Of a stretch of DNA of 64,000 nucleotides, positions 8,239 to 17,548 are shown piece after piece. Origin of the DNA: Odoribacter sp. (GTDB lineage Bacteria > Bacteroidota > Bacteroidia > Bacteroidales > Muribaculaceae); assembly GCA_023663145.1 (NCBI GenBank), contig JAMPHZ010000001.1, positions 1 to 64,000 of the forward strand, in the 5' to 3' direction. The notes beneath the pieces are model-generated. The model worked only from the letters and a program-made list of their open reading frames with translations. It was not told the origin of the DNA and made no database searches. The position numbers and the translations under genes are program-made. The number at the start of each line of letters is the position of its first letter. The first letter of the stretch is position 1.

Positions 8239-11199
8239 TTATAGCAGACTCTTGTAAACCTGTGAGAACAAACCTGGGCGCAGGTTGGCCTTGTTGAAAG
8301 CTTCGTTATCGCGTGTGGGATTGACGCGATTGGTGAGAAAAATGAAGATGAGTTCTTGTCCGGGATCAACCCAGAACACTGTGCCTGTGAAGCCCAGATG
8401 ACCGTATACGGCTTCAGACGCCTCCTCACAAGTAGGTGAGTTGTCAGGATTGGCAGTGTCAGGTTTGTCAAAGCCGAGACCGCGGCGACACGTCTGACTC
8501 TTGGCAGTTGTGAATAGCTTTACAGTCTCTGGTGATAAAATGCGGGCATCGCCATAAACGCCTCCGTTAAGCCACATCTGACATAATTTGGCCAGATCGG
8601 TAGCCGAAGCGAATACTCCGGCATTTCCCGAAACTCCACCGAGCATGGCGGCGGTTTCATCATGTACGTATCCATGCACGAGTTGCTTGCGCAGGAAAGT
8701 GTCATTCTCGGTAGGAGCGATCTGTGAGAGTGGTAAATGAAGGGTAGGGCGGTAACATGCTGTATAAGCTCCGATGGGGGCCCATATGCTGTCTGTGACC
8801 CATTGGTCATGTCGTTGCTTGGTGATGCGCTGTTCCATATCCATGAGCAGGCAGAAGTTCAGGCAGGAGTAGGCATACTCCTTATTCTTGCGGCGTGGAA
8901 TGTTGTATATTCGCGACATGATGGTATCATAAGCCGCCGATCCTACCCATATTCCATGGGCTGCTTCAACCGGATATTCCTCTGACCGTGAAGATGCGAC
9001 TATATCAGAGCGTAGTCGTGCCCCATTGTATCCCCATGCGCCGTTCTGTATCTTTATGGCATGGTTGGAATCACGTCGGGGTGTGATCAGTCTTCCTGTG
9101 TAGGAGGCGGTATCAATCATGGTGTTGAACATGTTGAGCGATGGTGGCATACCCGACTCGTGGTATAGGAGCTGTCTTACGGTTATGTCTTCTTTGCCTG
9201 CCGAGGCCAGGGCGGGTATGTAGCGTGCAGCCGGTACGTCAAGGTCAAAAAGGCCAAGGTCATAGGCTTTCATTACGCCGGGCAGTGTGCCGGTGGCCTT
9301 CGATACTGAGGCAAGGTCATAGACTGTAAAATGTGTCACTGCATCGCCGCCGGATGTCAGGTTCCCATAACATTTATCGATCACAATATTGCCGTTGCGC
9401 GCTACCAATACCTGGCATCCCGGAATAGCACCGGTGGCAAGTGCGTTGCCGACAATCGAATCAATTGAGTCGGTGAGCGATGGCCGCATATTCTCGCCAA
9501 GCGGTGAGGAGAAACCAAGACGAACCTTTGGAATGCGTACTCCGGTACCAATCTTGGCTGTAGGAAGCAAGTTGACAGGAAGCATGCCGCTTACCTCGTT
9601 GCCTCCGAATACAGCCTGGGCTGCGGCACTGCGCATCTGAGGTAAGTTGTCATAGCACAGCAGCAGGGCATCAGTTTCTTTTAGTCCACTTTGGAATTTG
9701 GCCATTTTGTAGGGATGCATCAAGAATACGCCTACAAGTGATTTCGCACCTGAAAGTTGACCGAATGCGGCGCGGGCTGCTGCATCGTTGTTGTATACAG
9801 CGGCAATCACCACGTCATGGGCAAGGATTTCTTTTAGTGTGGATTGGGAAATATTGCCAAGGGTCGCGTATTCGTCAACAGCGGCGTAGCGGCGAGCGGT
9901 GGCATTGAAATTATCGTCACCGGGAGTCCCTATTGTAACGATGGCTATGGAGCGTTTGTCAAGCTGACCCAGAGGGAGGGTGGATTCGTTGTTCCAGAGT
10001 GCTGTTATGGATTTTTGGCATAGCTCATTGATGAGAGCCTGACATTCAGGGGAGTTTATACGGTTCATAAGACCGTTGATGTCAAGCCTTTTTTCAAACG
10101 GTAATCCGAGAATGTATTTATATTTAAGAATACGTTTGCAGCGATCCTCTATAATCTGACGTGATATTTCTCCACTCTGTACCATGTTGTATATCAGGTT
10201 GATGTCGCTTATCGGGTCTTTCGATGACAGCAGTACATCAGCCCCGGCCCTAAGCGCTTCGACAGCGGCGTTGAGTCCTTCGATCTGAGCGCCTTTCATC
10301 CCTAAGGCATCGGTATAGATAAGGCCCTCGAATCCCATCTCTCCTCGCAGCAGATCAGTGGTCATTTTATGAGATAATGAAGCCGGTCGGCCGGATGGAT
10401 CAAGAGCCGGCACCACAATATGTCCCATCATGATACCTGAGAGGCCTGCACCTATGTACCGCTCAAAAGGAACAAGATCTATGGCCTTGAGTGTGGCGAG
10501 ATCGTGTGTGACGGTAGTAATGTCCTTGTGTGAATCGGTTTCAGTGTCACCGTGACCAGGAAAATGCTTGGCGCATGATTGTACGCCGGCGTCTTCAAGT
10601 CCGCGGGAGAATGCCACACCAAGTGCTGCTACGCGCATGGGATCTTCTCCGAATGAGCGGTAACCTATGACCGGATTACGTGGATTTGAGTTAACATCCA
10701 TCACTGGTGCGAAGTTAACATGTTCACCCACAAGACGGCATTGGCGTCCCATCTCAAGCCCGTAGCGGTACATAAGAGATGTGTCATTGGTGGCTCCGAG
10801 AGCCATGTTGCAAGGATATTTAGGTGTGCCGTTTATGCGCATCGCAAGTCCCCATTCACCGTCGAAAGTCATCAGCAAGGGTACTTTCGCAAGGCTTTGG
10901 GCAACGTTTGTCATCTCAATGTATTGTTCAAGAGTGCCGGCGGTGAATAATAGTCCACCGATGTCGTTTTTATCAACGTAGCGTTTTATAGCGGCCATTG
11001 TGCCAGGACCTTGCGCCGGCATAGTCTTGGGAAAGATAAGTTGTGCCACACGCTGGCGTTCTGTGAGAGAGTTGTATACCGAGTCGACCCATCGGTCGCA
11101 GGCTGCCCGGTCAACACTGTTTTCAAGGTAAGGGGTCACTGCCTGGGCGGCCATTGTGGCCATAGTGGCAATAGCTGAAAGAATTAGTCGTCTAAGCAT
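8239..11199 (-). CDS. Glycoside hydrolase family 3 (NagZ-like) / serine beta-lactamase-like fusion
   Basis: A 986-residue exported two-domain enzyme. After a signal peptide (1-20), residues about 35-370 are a GH3 beta-N-acetylhexosaminidase. They carry the NagZ loop KHFPGHGDT-x2-DSH (211-224) and the nucleophile Asp297 in YTDALGM. Residues about 565-986 are a class C beta-lactamase/penicillin-binding-like serine hydrolase: S631-V-S-K634, Y777-S-C-L-N781 and H934-LGFTGT. The linker (400-560) resembles the GH3 C-terminal domain. NagZ removes GlcNAc from muropeptides, and the second domain probably acts on peptides or esters, so a role in peptidoglycan turnover fits. It lies 72 bp after the 5'-nucleotidase gene. 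This fusion is a known architecture in Bacteroidetes, as far as I recall. Confidence 0.9.
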   Translation of the reverse strand: MLRRLILSAIATMATMAAQAVTPYLENSVDRAACDRWVDSVYNSLTERQRVAQLIFPKTMPAQGPGTMAAIKRYVDKNDIGGLLFTAGTLEQYIEMTNVAQSLAKVPLLMTFDGEWGLAMRINGTPKYPCNMALGATNDTSLMYRYGLEMGRQCRLVGEHVNFAPVMDVNSNPRNPVIGYRSFGEDPMRVAALGVAFSRGLEDAGVQSCAKHFPGHGDTETDSHKDITTVTHDLATLKAIDLVPFERYIGAGLSGIMMGHIVVPALDPSGRPASLSHKMTTDLLRGEMGFEGLIYTDALGMKGAQIEGLNAAVEALRAGADVLLSSKDPISDINLIYNMVQSGEISRQIIEDRCKRILKYKYILGLPFEKRLDINGLMNRINSPECQALINELCQKSITALWNNESTLPLGQLDKRSIAIVTIGTPGDDNFNATARRYAAVDEYATLGNISQSTLKEILAHDVVIAAVYNNDAAARAAFGQLSGAKSLVGVFLMHPYKMAKFQSGLKETDALLLCYDNLPQMRSAAAQAVFGGNEVSGMLPVNLLPTAKIGTGVRIPKVRLGFSSPLGENMRPSLTDSIDSIVGNALATGAIPGCQVLVARNGNIVIDKCYGNLTSGGDAVTHFTVYDLASVSKATGTLPGVMKAYDLGLFDLDVPAARYIPALASAGKEDITVRQLLYHESGMPPSLNMFNTMIDTASYTGRLITPRRDSNHAIKIQNGAWGYNGARLRSDIVASSRSEEYPVEAAHGIWVGSAAYDTIMSRIYNIPRRKNKEYAYSCLNFCLLMDMEQRITKQRHDQWVTDSIWAPIGAYTACYRPTLHLPLSQIAPTENDTFLRKQLVHGYVHDETAAMLGGVSGNAGVFASATDLAKLCQMWLNGGVYGDARILSPETVKLFTTAKSQTCRRGLGFDKPDTANPDNSPTCEEASEAVYGHLGFTGTVFWVDPGQELIFIFLTNRVNPTRDNEAFNKANLRPGLFSQVYKSLL

Positions 11200-11271
11200 T
11201 GTGTGGTTGTGATGTGGTATTTCAAGGTTATATTCTATAGGATGTTGTTTTAGAGCTTTATAGACATGGCT

Positions 11272-12813
11272 TTATTCTATGGGGCGCATGCGCATTGTGG
11301 AAGCCGGATTTATAATTTTCTTGCGGCCTGCTCCGGTGCGCAGATAATCAAGTACATCATTATAAAGTACTTGGCTGCTTTGGGCAACCGGTGTGTGATT
11401 GCGAAGACTGGGCATATAGTCACCCCCTCCGGCAAGGTAGTCGATAGTGGCTACGCGGTAGGTCCGATCTGGATCAATAGGTGTGCCGTTGAGTTTTGCT
11501 TCGATGAGTCTTGCATCCTGCTTTTTGGCTTCATCGGTGCCGGGCACGAATGTTATTTCAACTCCGTCGCTCACCCCGTTGCCGTCTACGCGAGCCATGG
11601 CTTCGAATGCTTTAAGCAAGTCGCTCCCTTTTATGTCAATTACCTGTATCCGGTTGTTGAAAGGTATCATTGTAATTAGCTGTCCTTCGTTGACAGTGCC
11701 TTTTGGAAGCCCGCGGCGAAGACCGCCCTTGTTGAGGATGGCGAAGTCAACATCAGGGGCAAGTCCACGCCCGAGTTCGAGCACTACATCGGTTGCCCAA
11801 TTGAGCAACTCAACTGAGTTCTGGGCCAGCGCGTGCTTTGTTTTAGCTACTGGTACACGGGTCATGAGTGAATCCACACCGGCTCTGTATGGCGCTATCA
11901 GATCCTTCATTTCCTGTGATACAAGTGCGTCAAGGCGGCTGTTGATCGGAATGACACGATAATCAGATGTGAGCGAGTCAAGATCTATGGTGATTTCGCC
12001 TACATTTTTACCTGACTTGCCAACTTGAGTCACAAGCACAGGCTTTCCTGACGAGTTAGTAACTCTGTATTCATATTTTTCGTTTCCGGGAGTGATGAGG
12101 TCATGGGAATGACCGCCTATTATTATGTCAATGTTATCGCTTTGCCGCGCAAGCATCAGATCACCCGGAGGTGTCACGGGTTGGTAGCCTATATGTGTTA
12201 TAGCGATTACAAGGTCACAGTGTTCTATGTTTTTGAGCCACCATGCTGATGCATTGGCGGATTCTACAGCATCAAGGTATTCCACTCCATCATAGTTTCC
12301 CTCTGCAATCATCCCTTTAGGTTCAAGATTTATAGCAATGAATCCGATGCGCTTTCCGTCAATTTCTTTGATGGTGAATTTCTCGAACATGTCGTTTAAC
12401 GGAGAATCGCTCAGATCGTAATTGGTAGCGAGAAGATCGGCCTTTACTATGGATAGTATGTCAGATAAGGCATCAACTCCATTATCAAACTCATGATTGC
12501 CAAGGATCTGAATGTCGTATCCCATGGCATTCATTGCCAATTCTTCAACTTTCCCTCCATAGAGATTGAAATATAAGGTGCCTTGCACCACATCACCTGC
12601 ATCTATGAGCATGACATTGTCGTTTACAGCTCTCACGCTGTCTATAACCACTTTGCGACGCCCCACGCCGCCCAGATTATCGCTGTCGTCGGGATCAATC
12701 TGCGAGTGGGTGTCATTGGTGTGCAGTATGACAAGCTTTTCTGCATAGGCGCTTGTCGCGGCTGTTATCGCTATCGTGGCTGCAAGGCATTTCAGGAAGT
12801 GTCGTGGTGTCAT
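11272..12813 (-). CDS. Periplasmic 5'-nucleotidase / UDP-sugar hydrolase family
   Basis: A 513-residue exported metallophosphoesterase. The signal peptide ends near residue 24 (SAYA). Metal-binding motifs of the family are present: N33-DTH36, D71-AGD74 and G105-NHEFD. A GGHSHD motif lies near residue 235. The C-terminal 5'-nucleotidase domain carries NKGGLRRGLPKG and the aromatic substrate-stacking region. It would hydrolyse periplasmic nucleotides or UDP-sugars to nucleosides and phosphate (UshA-like). It is 26 bp downstream of the TamB gene and 72 bp upstream of the GH3 fusion, consistent with one envelope operon. Exact substrate cannot be set from sequence. Confidence 0.88.
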   Translation of the reverse strand: MTPRHFLKCLAATIAITAATSAYAEKLVILHTNDTHSQIDPDDSDNLGGVGRRKVVIDSVRAVNDNVMLIDAGDVVQGTLYFNLYGGKVEELAMNAMGYDIQILGNHEFDNGVDALSDILSIVKADLLATNYDLSDSPLNDMFEKFTIKEIDGKRIGFIAINLEPKGMIAEGNYDGVEYLDAVESANASAWWLKNIEHCDLVIAITHIGYQPVTPPGDLMLARQSDNIDIIIGGHSHDLITPGNEKYEYRVTNSSGKPVLVTQVGKSGKNVGEITIDLDSLTSDYRVIPINSRLDALVSQEMKDLIAPYRAGVDSLMTRVPVAKTKHALAQNSVELLNWATDVVLELGRGLAPDVDFAILNKGGLRRGLPKGTVNEGQLITMIPFNNRIQVIDIKGSDLLKAFEAMARVDGNGVSDGVEITFVPGTDEAKKQDARLIEAKLNGTPIDPDRTYRVATIDYLAGGGDYMPSLRNHTPVAQSSQVLYNDVLDYLRTGAGRKKIINPASTMRMRPIE

Positions 12814-12839
12814 TGGCTTTTAGTTTAGAGCTTAAACGT

Positions 12840-15800
12840 TTATTGCGGGTTTAAGGTTGGCGTTGAGGTGGAGTCGGCCGGAATGGAGTCGGGCTGAGTG
12901 GTATGTTTGCGGCTTCGGAAAATGTCAGCGATGGAATCAAATTCACGTTTGAACATTATTCCGATACCTTGGGTTGTTGCCGCTTGACGCAGATAGTAAT
13001 TCTGGTCGTTGTAGCGGTTGTACGCTTTAAGACGCCATATACCGGTAGGTGTGAGCAGATATTCAATGTCGAAATCTCCAATGAATTGGTTGGTGTTCAG
13101 TGATTTGTCTCTATATCCGAAGTTCCCGTTCAGCAGTAGCCGGTTGTTTAGGAGACGTGATGATAGGGCTACGTCTACCTCGACATCGCTGAAGTCTCCG
13201 CGGTCACTGCGCAAGTTCGGGGCAATGCTCCATTTATCACTGAGTTTCCCCAGCATGTTGGAAATCTGGCTTGTTATCGTTGATGCAGCCACCGAGAATA
13301 TTTCATTTCCTTTGGTGGTTGATGCCATGTAATCGGGGGTGTAGAAACGGTTGAGTGCAAGCAGGTAAATGATCTGCCGGCTCATCATGTCCTCGGTAGA
13401 GATGATTGAGCGCACCTTGCGGTAGGTGTCGCTGGTAAGGGTCGGGAAACGCAGATCAAAGCTGATTTCGGGTTGACGCATGTCGCCGGTGACATTGAGC
13501 AGGGCCTGTACCGGCACATTCGTACGGTTAAGTTCGCGGTCCTGGGTAAATGATTCGTCAAGATCGCTCAGGTTGGCGTTGAGCGAGTAAGCTGCCTGCA
13601 GGTTAAGTTCGGCACTGTAGGGGTCTCCCTTGAATGTTATCGAACTACCTGATTCTATTGAGAAGTCTTTGATAATAATATCCTGAAGGGTAAAATTATA
13701 ATTGCCCTCATCAAGTGTATATGTGCCTCGCATGCCCAATGAATTATCATCGGAATTGTACTCCATGGCCATGTCACCTGATCCGACCGCGCGGATGCGG
13801 TCGCCTCCAACCGGATCCATAACGATTATAAGTTCAGCATCAGGAGTGATGTCCATTTTGATATTCATTAGGTATGTTGACGGGGATTCTTCTATTGCTG
13901 CCGCTTGCCGTGCCTGATATTCTTTTACTGCCGCGGGTACGTCATCTATGGCTATCAGTGACTCTTCAACAGTTACCTCTGTGCAGTCGTTGAAAGTTAT
14001 AAATGAATATTGCTCGGCATCAAGCCGGTCACTCAGCACGAAAGTGAATGTGGAATGTGGGGCAGTTGACATTTTGACTCCGATCTCAACAATACCTGGA
14101 CTTCCTTTGACACTTGCCGACCCATTGCCGTATATAGTTCCGTACCAGTCGGGATTTATCTTGGGCGTTACATTGTAGCTCAGGAAGTTGCGGGCCTGTG
14201 TGATATTGAACTCAAATATGGGCGAGTGGAAATAGTCGTGTTTAAGCCATCCGTTAAGACGGGCGGTATGCCCTTCGGTATCGCGTATGGTGATATCGTT
14301 TAGATTTATCAGGCCGGGTTTGATGTGTATTGAGTCAGTGGCGCTGTACCAGGTGTTCGTAAAGTCGATTTTGATATGTAGATCTTCGGCAAAAACATCG
14401 CCCGACAGGTCTATGTCCTTGAATGTCCCAAATAATCGAGCCTTCCCTGACACATAGCCGGTTACGTCGCTTGTGAATGCTGCCATGAATGGTTTCATGA
14501 AGCCGACTTTTACATGCTGTGCATCGAAATTAAGGTCAAGTGCCTCACGGGTGGCATAGATGTCACCCCATATGCGTGAATGTTGTCCTTCGGGATTGAC
14601 TATATCGGCATCAAGAAAGAATGATTGGCGTTCGTTGTTCCAGTTGGCTTTCACGTCTGCATCGCCAAGAGTGCAGTAATTATAGCCTATTGAGTCTACG
14701 TGCAGGTTGTCTGTCGCAAGAGCCGGTATCTTGGAAAAAGCTGATGTGGCAGTGAACGAGCCGCTTGCACGCCCTCCTATCAGCGCTTTATCAATCTCAA
14801 GTGTCTCGAAGATTGGCGCCAGAGAAATGTTCCTGAGCACTACGTTGACGGTATCGGTGTCGAAAGCTGAAGCTGTACCGTCAATTGCAATAGCTTGGCT
14901 TCCTGAGATAAGGGAAAAATCCTCAATAACAAGATGGTTGTCACACCAGTTTACTGATGAGGTGGCTATTTCCCACACATCGTCACCGAAGTTGATCTGA
15001 CCTGGATTGAAATCAGTGTCAATGCACAATGCTCCGCTTTCGCTGCGGTCAAGTAAGGTTGAGAAGTTGATTTGGCCGTTGAGAGGAATCTTGCGGTCAA
15101 TAATCCAGTCAATACGGGTGTCAAAACGGTTTTCTGAACCGGACACACCCAAGACGGCCGTCATAGGCCCTTTTTTAGTAGGCATGTGCGTGGTGGCGAA
15201 AACGGTGGCGCGTCTGTCATTTCCGTCAACTTCTACAGTGGCTACTGTCTGATCAATGATCTTGTCACCTTGTTGCAGGTAAGGCGCGTCAAGGGTGAAT
15301 GTAGCTATGTCGTTGATTCCGTCAATTGAAGCCGTGATGTCAACCGGGTATATTATCGTGACAGGTAACTTGAAGAAGTGTGACATTTCTTCTGCATTTG
15401 CGATAGTGAATTCTGCACTGAAATCATTTGGGGTTTCATCATCAGTCCGGTCTTCGTCAATGCTGATTACATCAGGCAATATCTCGGCGCCCAACCGTTT
15501 TATGTCATTGACAAGTGTAGTGGGGGTTATGCACCCGGTGATATTGCCGTTTATGATGTCGCTCCTGAGAGTCAATATGTCTTCGCTTCCTGACCGGTCA
15601 AGGTCAACCGCAAGCTCTCTGATGTTAAGTCCGGCTCCTATCGAGTCAAGGTATGAGACCTCAGAAATCGTTATGTTACCGTCGAGGTCGTCGGGTGAGG
15701 TACCGCCGGCATCGGCACTTATTTTTGCCGAAAGTGTGTAGCCTGCCTTGCCACCGAGATTAAGGGCCGATGTGTTAAGCCTTGATATCTCCCCGTCAAG

Positions 15801-17366
15801 GGATAATGTCTTGTATTCGTGATGTGGTTCGGCTTCTATCCTGAATCTGAATGAGGCGTTGGGGTCTGTTGAAGCCATATCAAGATTGACTGCTGTGTTG
15901 AGCTTGTCGTAGGTCCCAGTGGTTGTGATTCCGGTATAAGTGTATCCATTCCATTGCAGGCGTGGTATTTCCAATGTACCCTCAACTTTGATATTGCCTG
16001 GTGCCACAAGCCCGTGACCGTTGAGTGAGGCATCAGCCATTCCGGCCTTTTCGTTTCCTGTGATCGCCTTTATATCAAGATCAGTGATGTTTGCACGGCC
16101 ATTGAATGTGAATGATTTATAGCGGTCAGGTGTGGCTACCATGCCGTTGAAAGCAAGCCGTGCACCACGTGCGGTGGCGTTGAAATCAAGTGTCGCTCCG
16201 TGAAGGTCTCCGCGGCCGCTGCCATGCAGGTATATGTCACCGGCATGTCCTATCGCGCGTGCTACTCCGGGATTGAATCTGCTGATGATAGATGCTGTGG
16301 AAGCCGCAGGGGCTTTCAGATTTATTCGCAATATGTTGAATTCAAGCCCGTCAATGGAGTCAAGACGTGAAATTGCACCCATCATCTCAAGTTCGCTGCC
16401 TTTGTCATCGGAGATATTGAATCGGTTTATATTTATCTCTCGCAAGGCCGCGTCAATTGCAAAATCAGCTGTTATAACGGTATTCAGATGGTCAAAAGCC
16501 GGTGTTAGCCAGGTGAAATCGGCCATGTCAAGGGATACAGTCTCAGTAGGTTCTATCAATACGGAGCGTGAGTTAATGATTTTCTCAATTGAGTTATATC
16601 CGTTGATACGCAGCTCAATTGGCTTGAGAGAAAGATGGCTGTTAGGCATCTCAACATTAAATCCTCGCAGTGCTATCAGTTCTGGAGATACAGTCACACC
16701 GGTTGAAAGGTCGGTGATAACAAGTCCGGAACGTTCTTTTAGCGAGAGTGATTCAATATCTACATTCCATGCCTCGCGGCTCCCCTGTCGCAGATAGGCA
16801 TATAGATTTATGTCATAGGCATGGACGTGCGAGGCGGTGAAATGCCCGGTAGAGTCAGGTGCCGACATTATATCGTAATTAAGCCGCCCGTGGCGTATCA
16901 CTACTGTGCCGATTTTTAACTGAAATTCAGTAGGCGGTTTGTTTTTGTCGGCAGGCTTAAGATGTGCTATGATATTGCTTATGTTCAACGGCTCGTCGGC
17001 AGACTGCTTGTATAGGGTGATCTCGGGAGCATCTATGAGCACGTAGTCGAAGTCAAGCCGCCCGGTCTTTATGAATGTGAAAAGTTCGAATCGTGTAGCA
17101 ATCCTGGCTGCTGCGAGCGCGGGGCGACCGTAATCATCGCTGACTCTCACACCATTGATTGACAGTGTGCTGAACGGATGATAAACAATATTTCCGAACT
17201 CTACTTCGGTGCCGAGCAGTGATGATAGCTGCGATGTTGCCACCTCGCGTAGTTTTTCCTGAGCCCATGGCGTTGAGACTATAATGTAGACACTGGCAGG
17301 CACAACCACTAAAAGCAGCAGTAATGTCACCACAATAGCGCGCACTATTTTTCTCAGCTTTCTCAT
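12840..17366 (-). CDS. tamB: TamB/YtfN-like translocation and assembly module protein (DUF490)
   Basis: A 1508-residue envelope protein. One N-terminal membrane anchor (about residues 9-31, rich in Val/Leu) is followed by a very long repetitive beta-rich AsmA/TamB body. The C-terminal TamB (DUF490) domain contains stretches such as GTYTLDEGNYNFTLQDIIIKDF and LRFPTLTSDTYRKVRS. TamB-type proteins span the periplasm and are linked to outer-membrane protein insertion and phospholipid transport. It is the first gene of the minus-strand envelope series. A -7-like CAAAATTA (17374-17381) would put the transcript start almost on the ATG. No TamA homologue is in the window. Confidence 0.88.
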   Translation of the reverse strand: MRKLRKIVRAIVVTLLLLLVVVPASVYIIVSTPWAQEKLREVATSQLSSLLGTEVEFGNIVYHPFSTLSINGVRVSDDYGRPALAAARIATRFELFTFIKTGRLDFDYVLIDAPEITLYKQSADEPLNISNIIAHLKPADKNKPPTEFQLKIGTVVIRHGRLNYDIMSAPDSTGHFTASHVHAYDINLYAYLRQGSREAWNVDIESLSLKERSGLVITDLSTGVTVSPELIALRGFNVEMPNSHLSLKPIELRINGYNSIEKIINSRSVLIEPTETVSLDMADFTWLTPAFDHLNTVITADFAIDAALREININRFNISDDKGSELEMMGAISRLDSIDGLEFNILRINLKAPAASTASIISRFNPGVARAIGHAGDIYLHGSGRGDLHGATLDFNATARGARLAFNGMVATPDRYKSFTFNGRANITDLDIKAITGNEKAGMADASLNGHGLVAPGNIKVEGTLEIPRLQWNGYTYTGITTTGTYDKLNTAVNLDMASTDPNASFRFRIEAEPHHEYKTLSLDGEISRLNTSALNLGGKAGYTLSAKISADAGGTSPDDLDGNITISEVSYLDSIGAGLNIRELAVDLDRSGSEDILTLRSDIINGNITGCITPTTLVNDIKRLGAEILPDVISIDEDRTDDETPNDFSAEFTIANAEEMSHFFKLPVTIIYPVDITASIDGINDIATFTLDAPYLQQGDKIIDQTVATVEVDGNDRRATVFATTHMPTKKGPMTAVLGVSGSENRFDTRIDWIIDRKIPLNGQINFSTLLDRSESGALCIDTDFNPGQINFGDDVWEIATSSVNWCDNHLVIEDFSLISGSQAIAIDGTASAFDTDTVNVVLRNISLAPIFETLEIDKALIGGRASGSFTATSAFSKIPALATDNLHVDSIGYNYCTLGDADVKANWNNERQSFFLDADIVNPEGQHSRIWGDIYATREALDLNFDAQHVKVGFMKPFMAAFTSDVTGYVSGKARLFGTFKDIDLSGDVFAEDLHIKIDFTNTWYSATDSIHIKPGLINLNDITIRDTEGHTARLNGWLKHDYFHSPIFEFNITQARNFLSYNVTPKINPDWYGTIYGNGSASVKGSPGIVEIGVKMSTAPHSTFTFVLSDRLDAEQYSFITFNDCTEVTVEESLIAIDDVPAAVKEYQARQAAAIEESPSTYLMNIKMDITPDAELIIVMDPVGGDRIRAVGSGDMAMEYNSDDNSLGMRGTYTLDEGNYNFTLQDIIIKDFSIESGSSITFKGDPYSAELNLQAAYSLNANLSDLDESFTQDRELNRTNVPVQALLNVTGDMRQPEISFDLRFPTLTSDTYRKVRSIISTEDMMSRQIIYLLALNRFYTPDYMASTTKGNEIFSVAASTITSQISNMLGKLSDKWSIAPNLRSDRGDFSDVEVDVALSSRLLNNRLLLNGNFGYRDKSLNTNQFIGDFDIEYLLTPTGIWRLKAYNRYNDQNYYLRQAATTQGIGIMFKREFDSIADIFRSRKHTTQPDSIPADSTSTPTLNPQ

Positions 17367-17455
17367 TAATGTACAAAATTACGTAAAAACTATGGATTTC
17401 CACGTCATTCTGACAAAAAAAGTGACATGCTGTATCATGTCGTTGCTGTATGCAA

Positions 17456-17487
17456 TTTGTGAGATTGATTTAAAGTTTGTAAATTTG
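17456..17487 (+). promoter_or_regulatory. Consensus promoter of FadL-type porin gene
   Basis: TTTG (17456-17459), a 20-bp spacer and TAAATTTG (17480-17487) match the Bacteroidetes housekeeping promoter exactly. Transcription would start near 17493, giving a leader of about 55 bases before the ATG at 17549. Confidence 0.75.
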
Positions 17488-17548
17488 TCGAAATTTTGGA
17501 AGTTTTATCCAATTTTTGGTTGGTTTCCATGGTAAATTTCAAAAAACA

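Noticed and set aside
17516-17548. Upstream ATG for the FadL-type gene
   Set aside because: It would put 11 extra residues before a perfect signal peptide.
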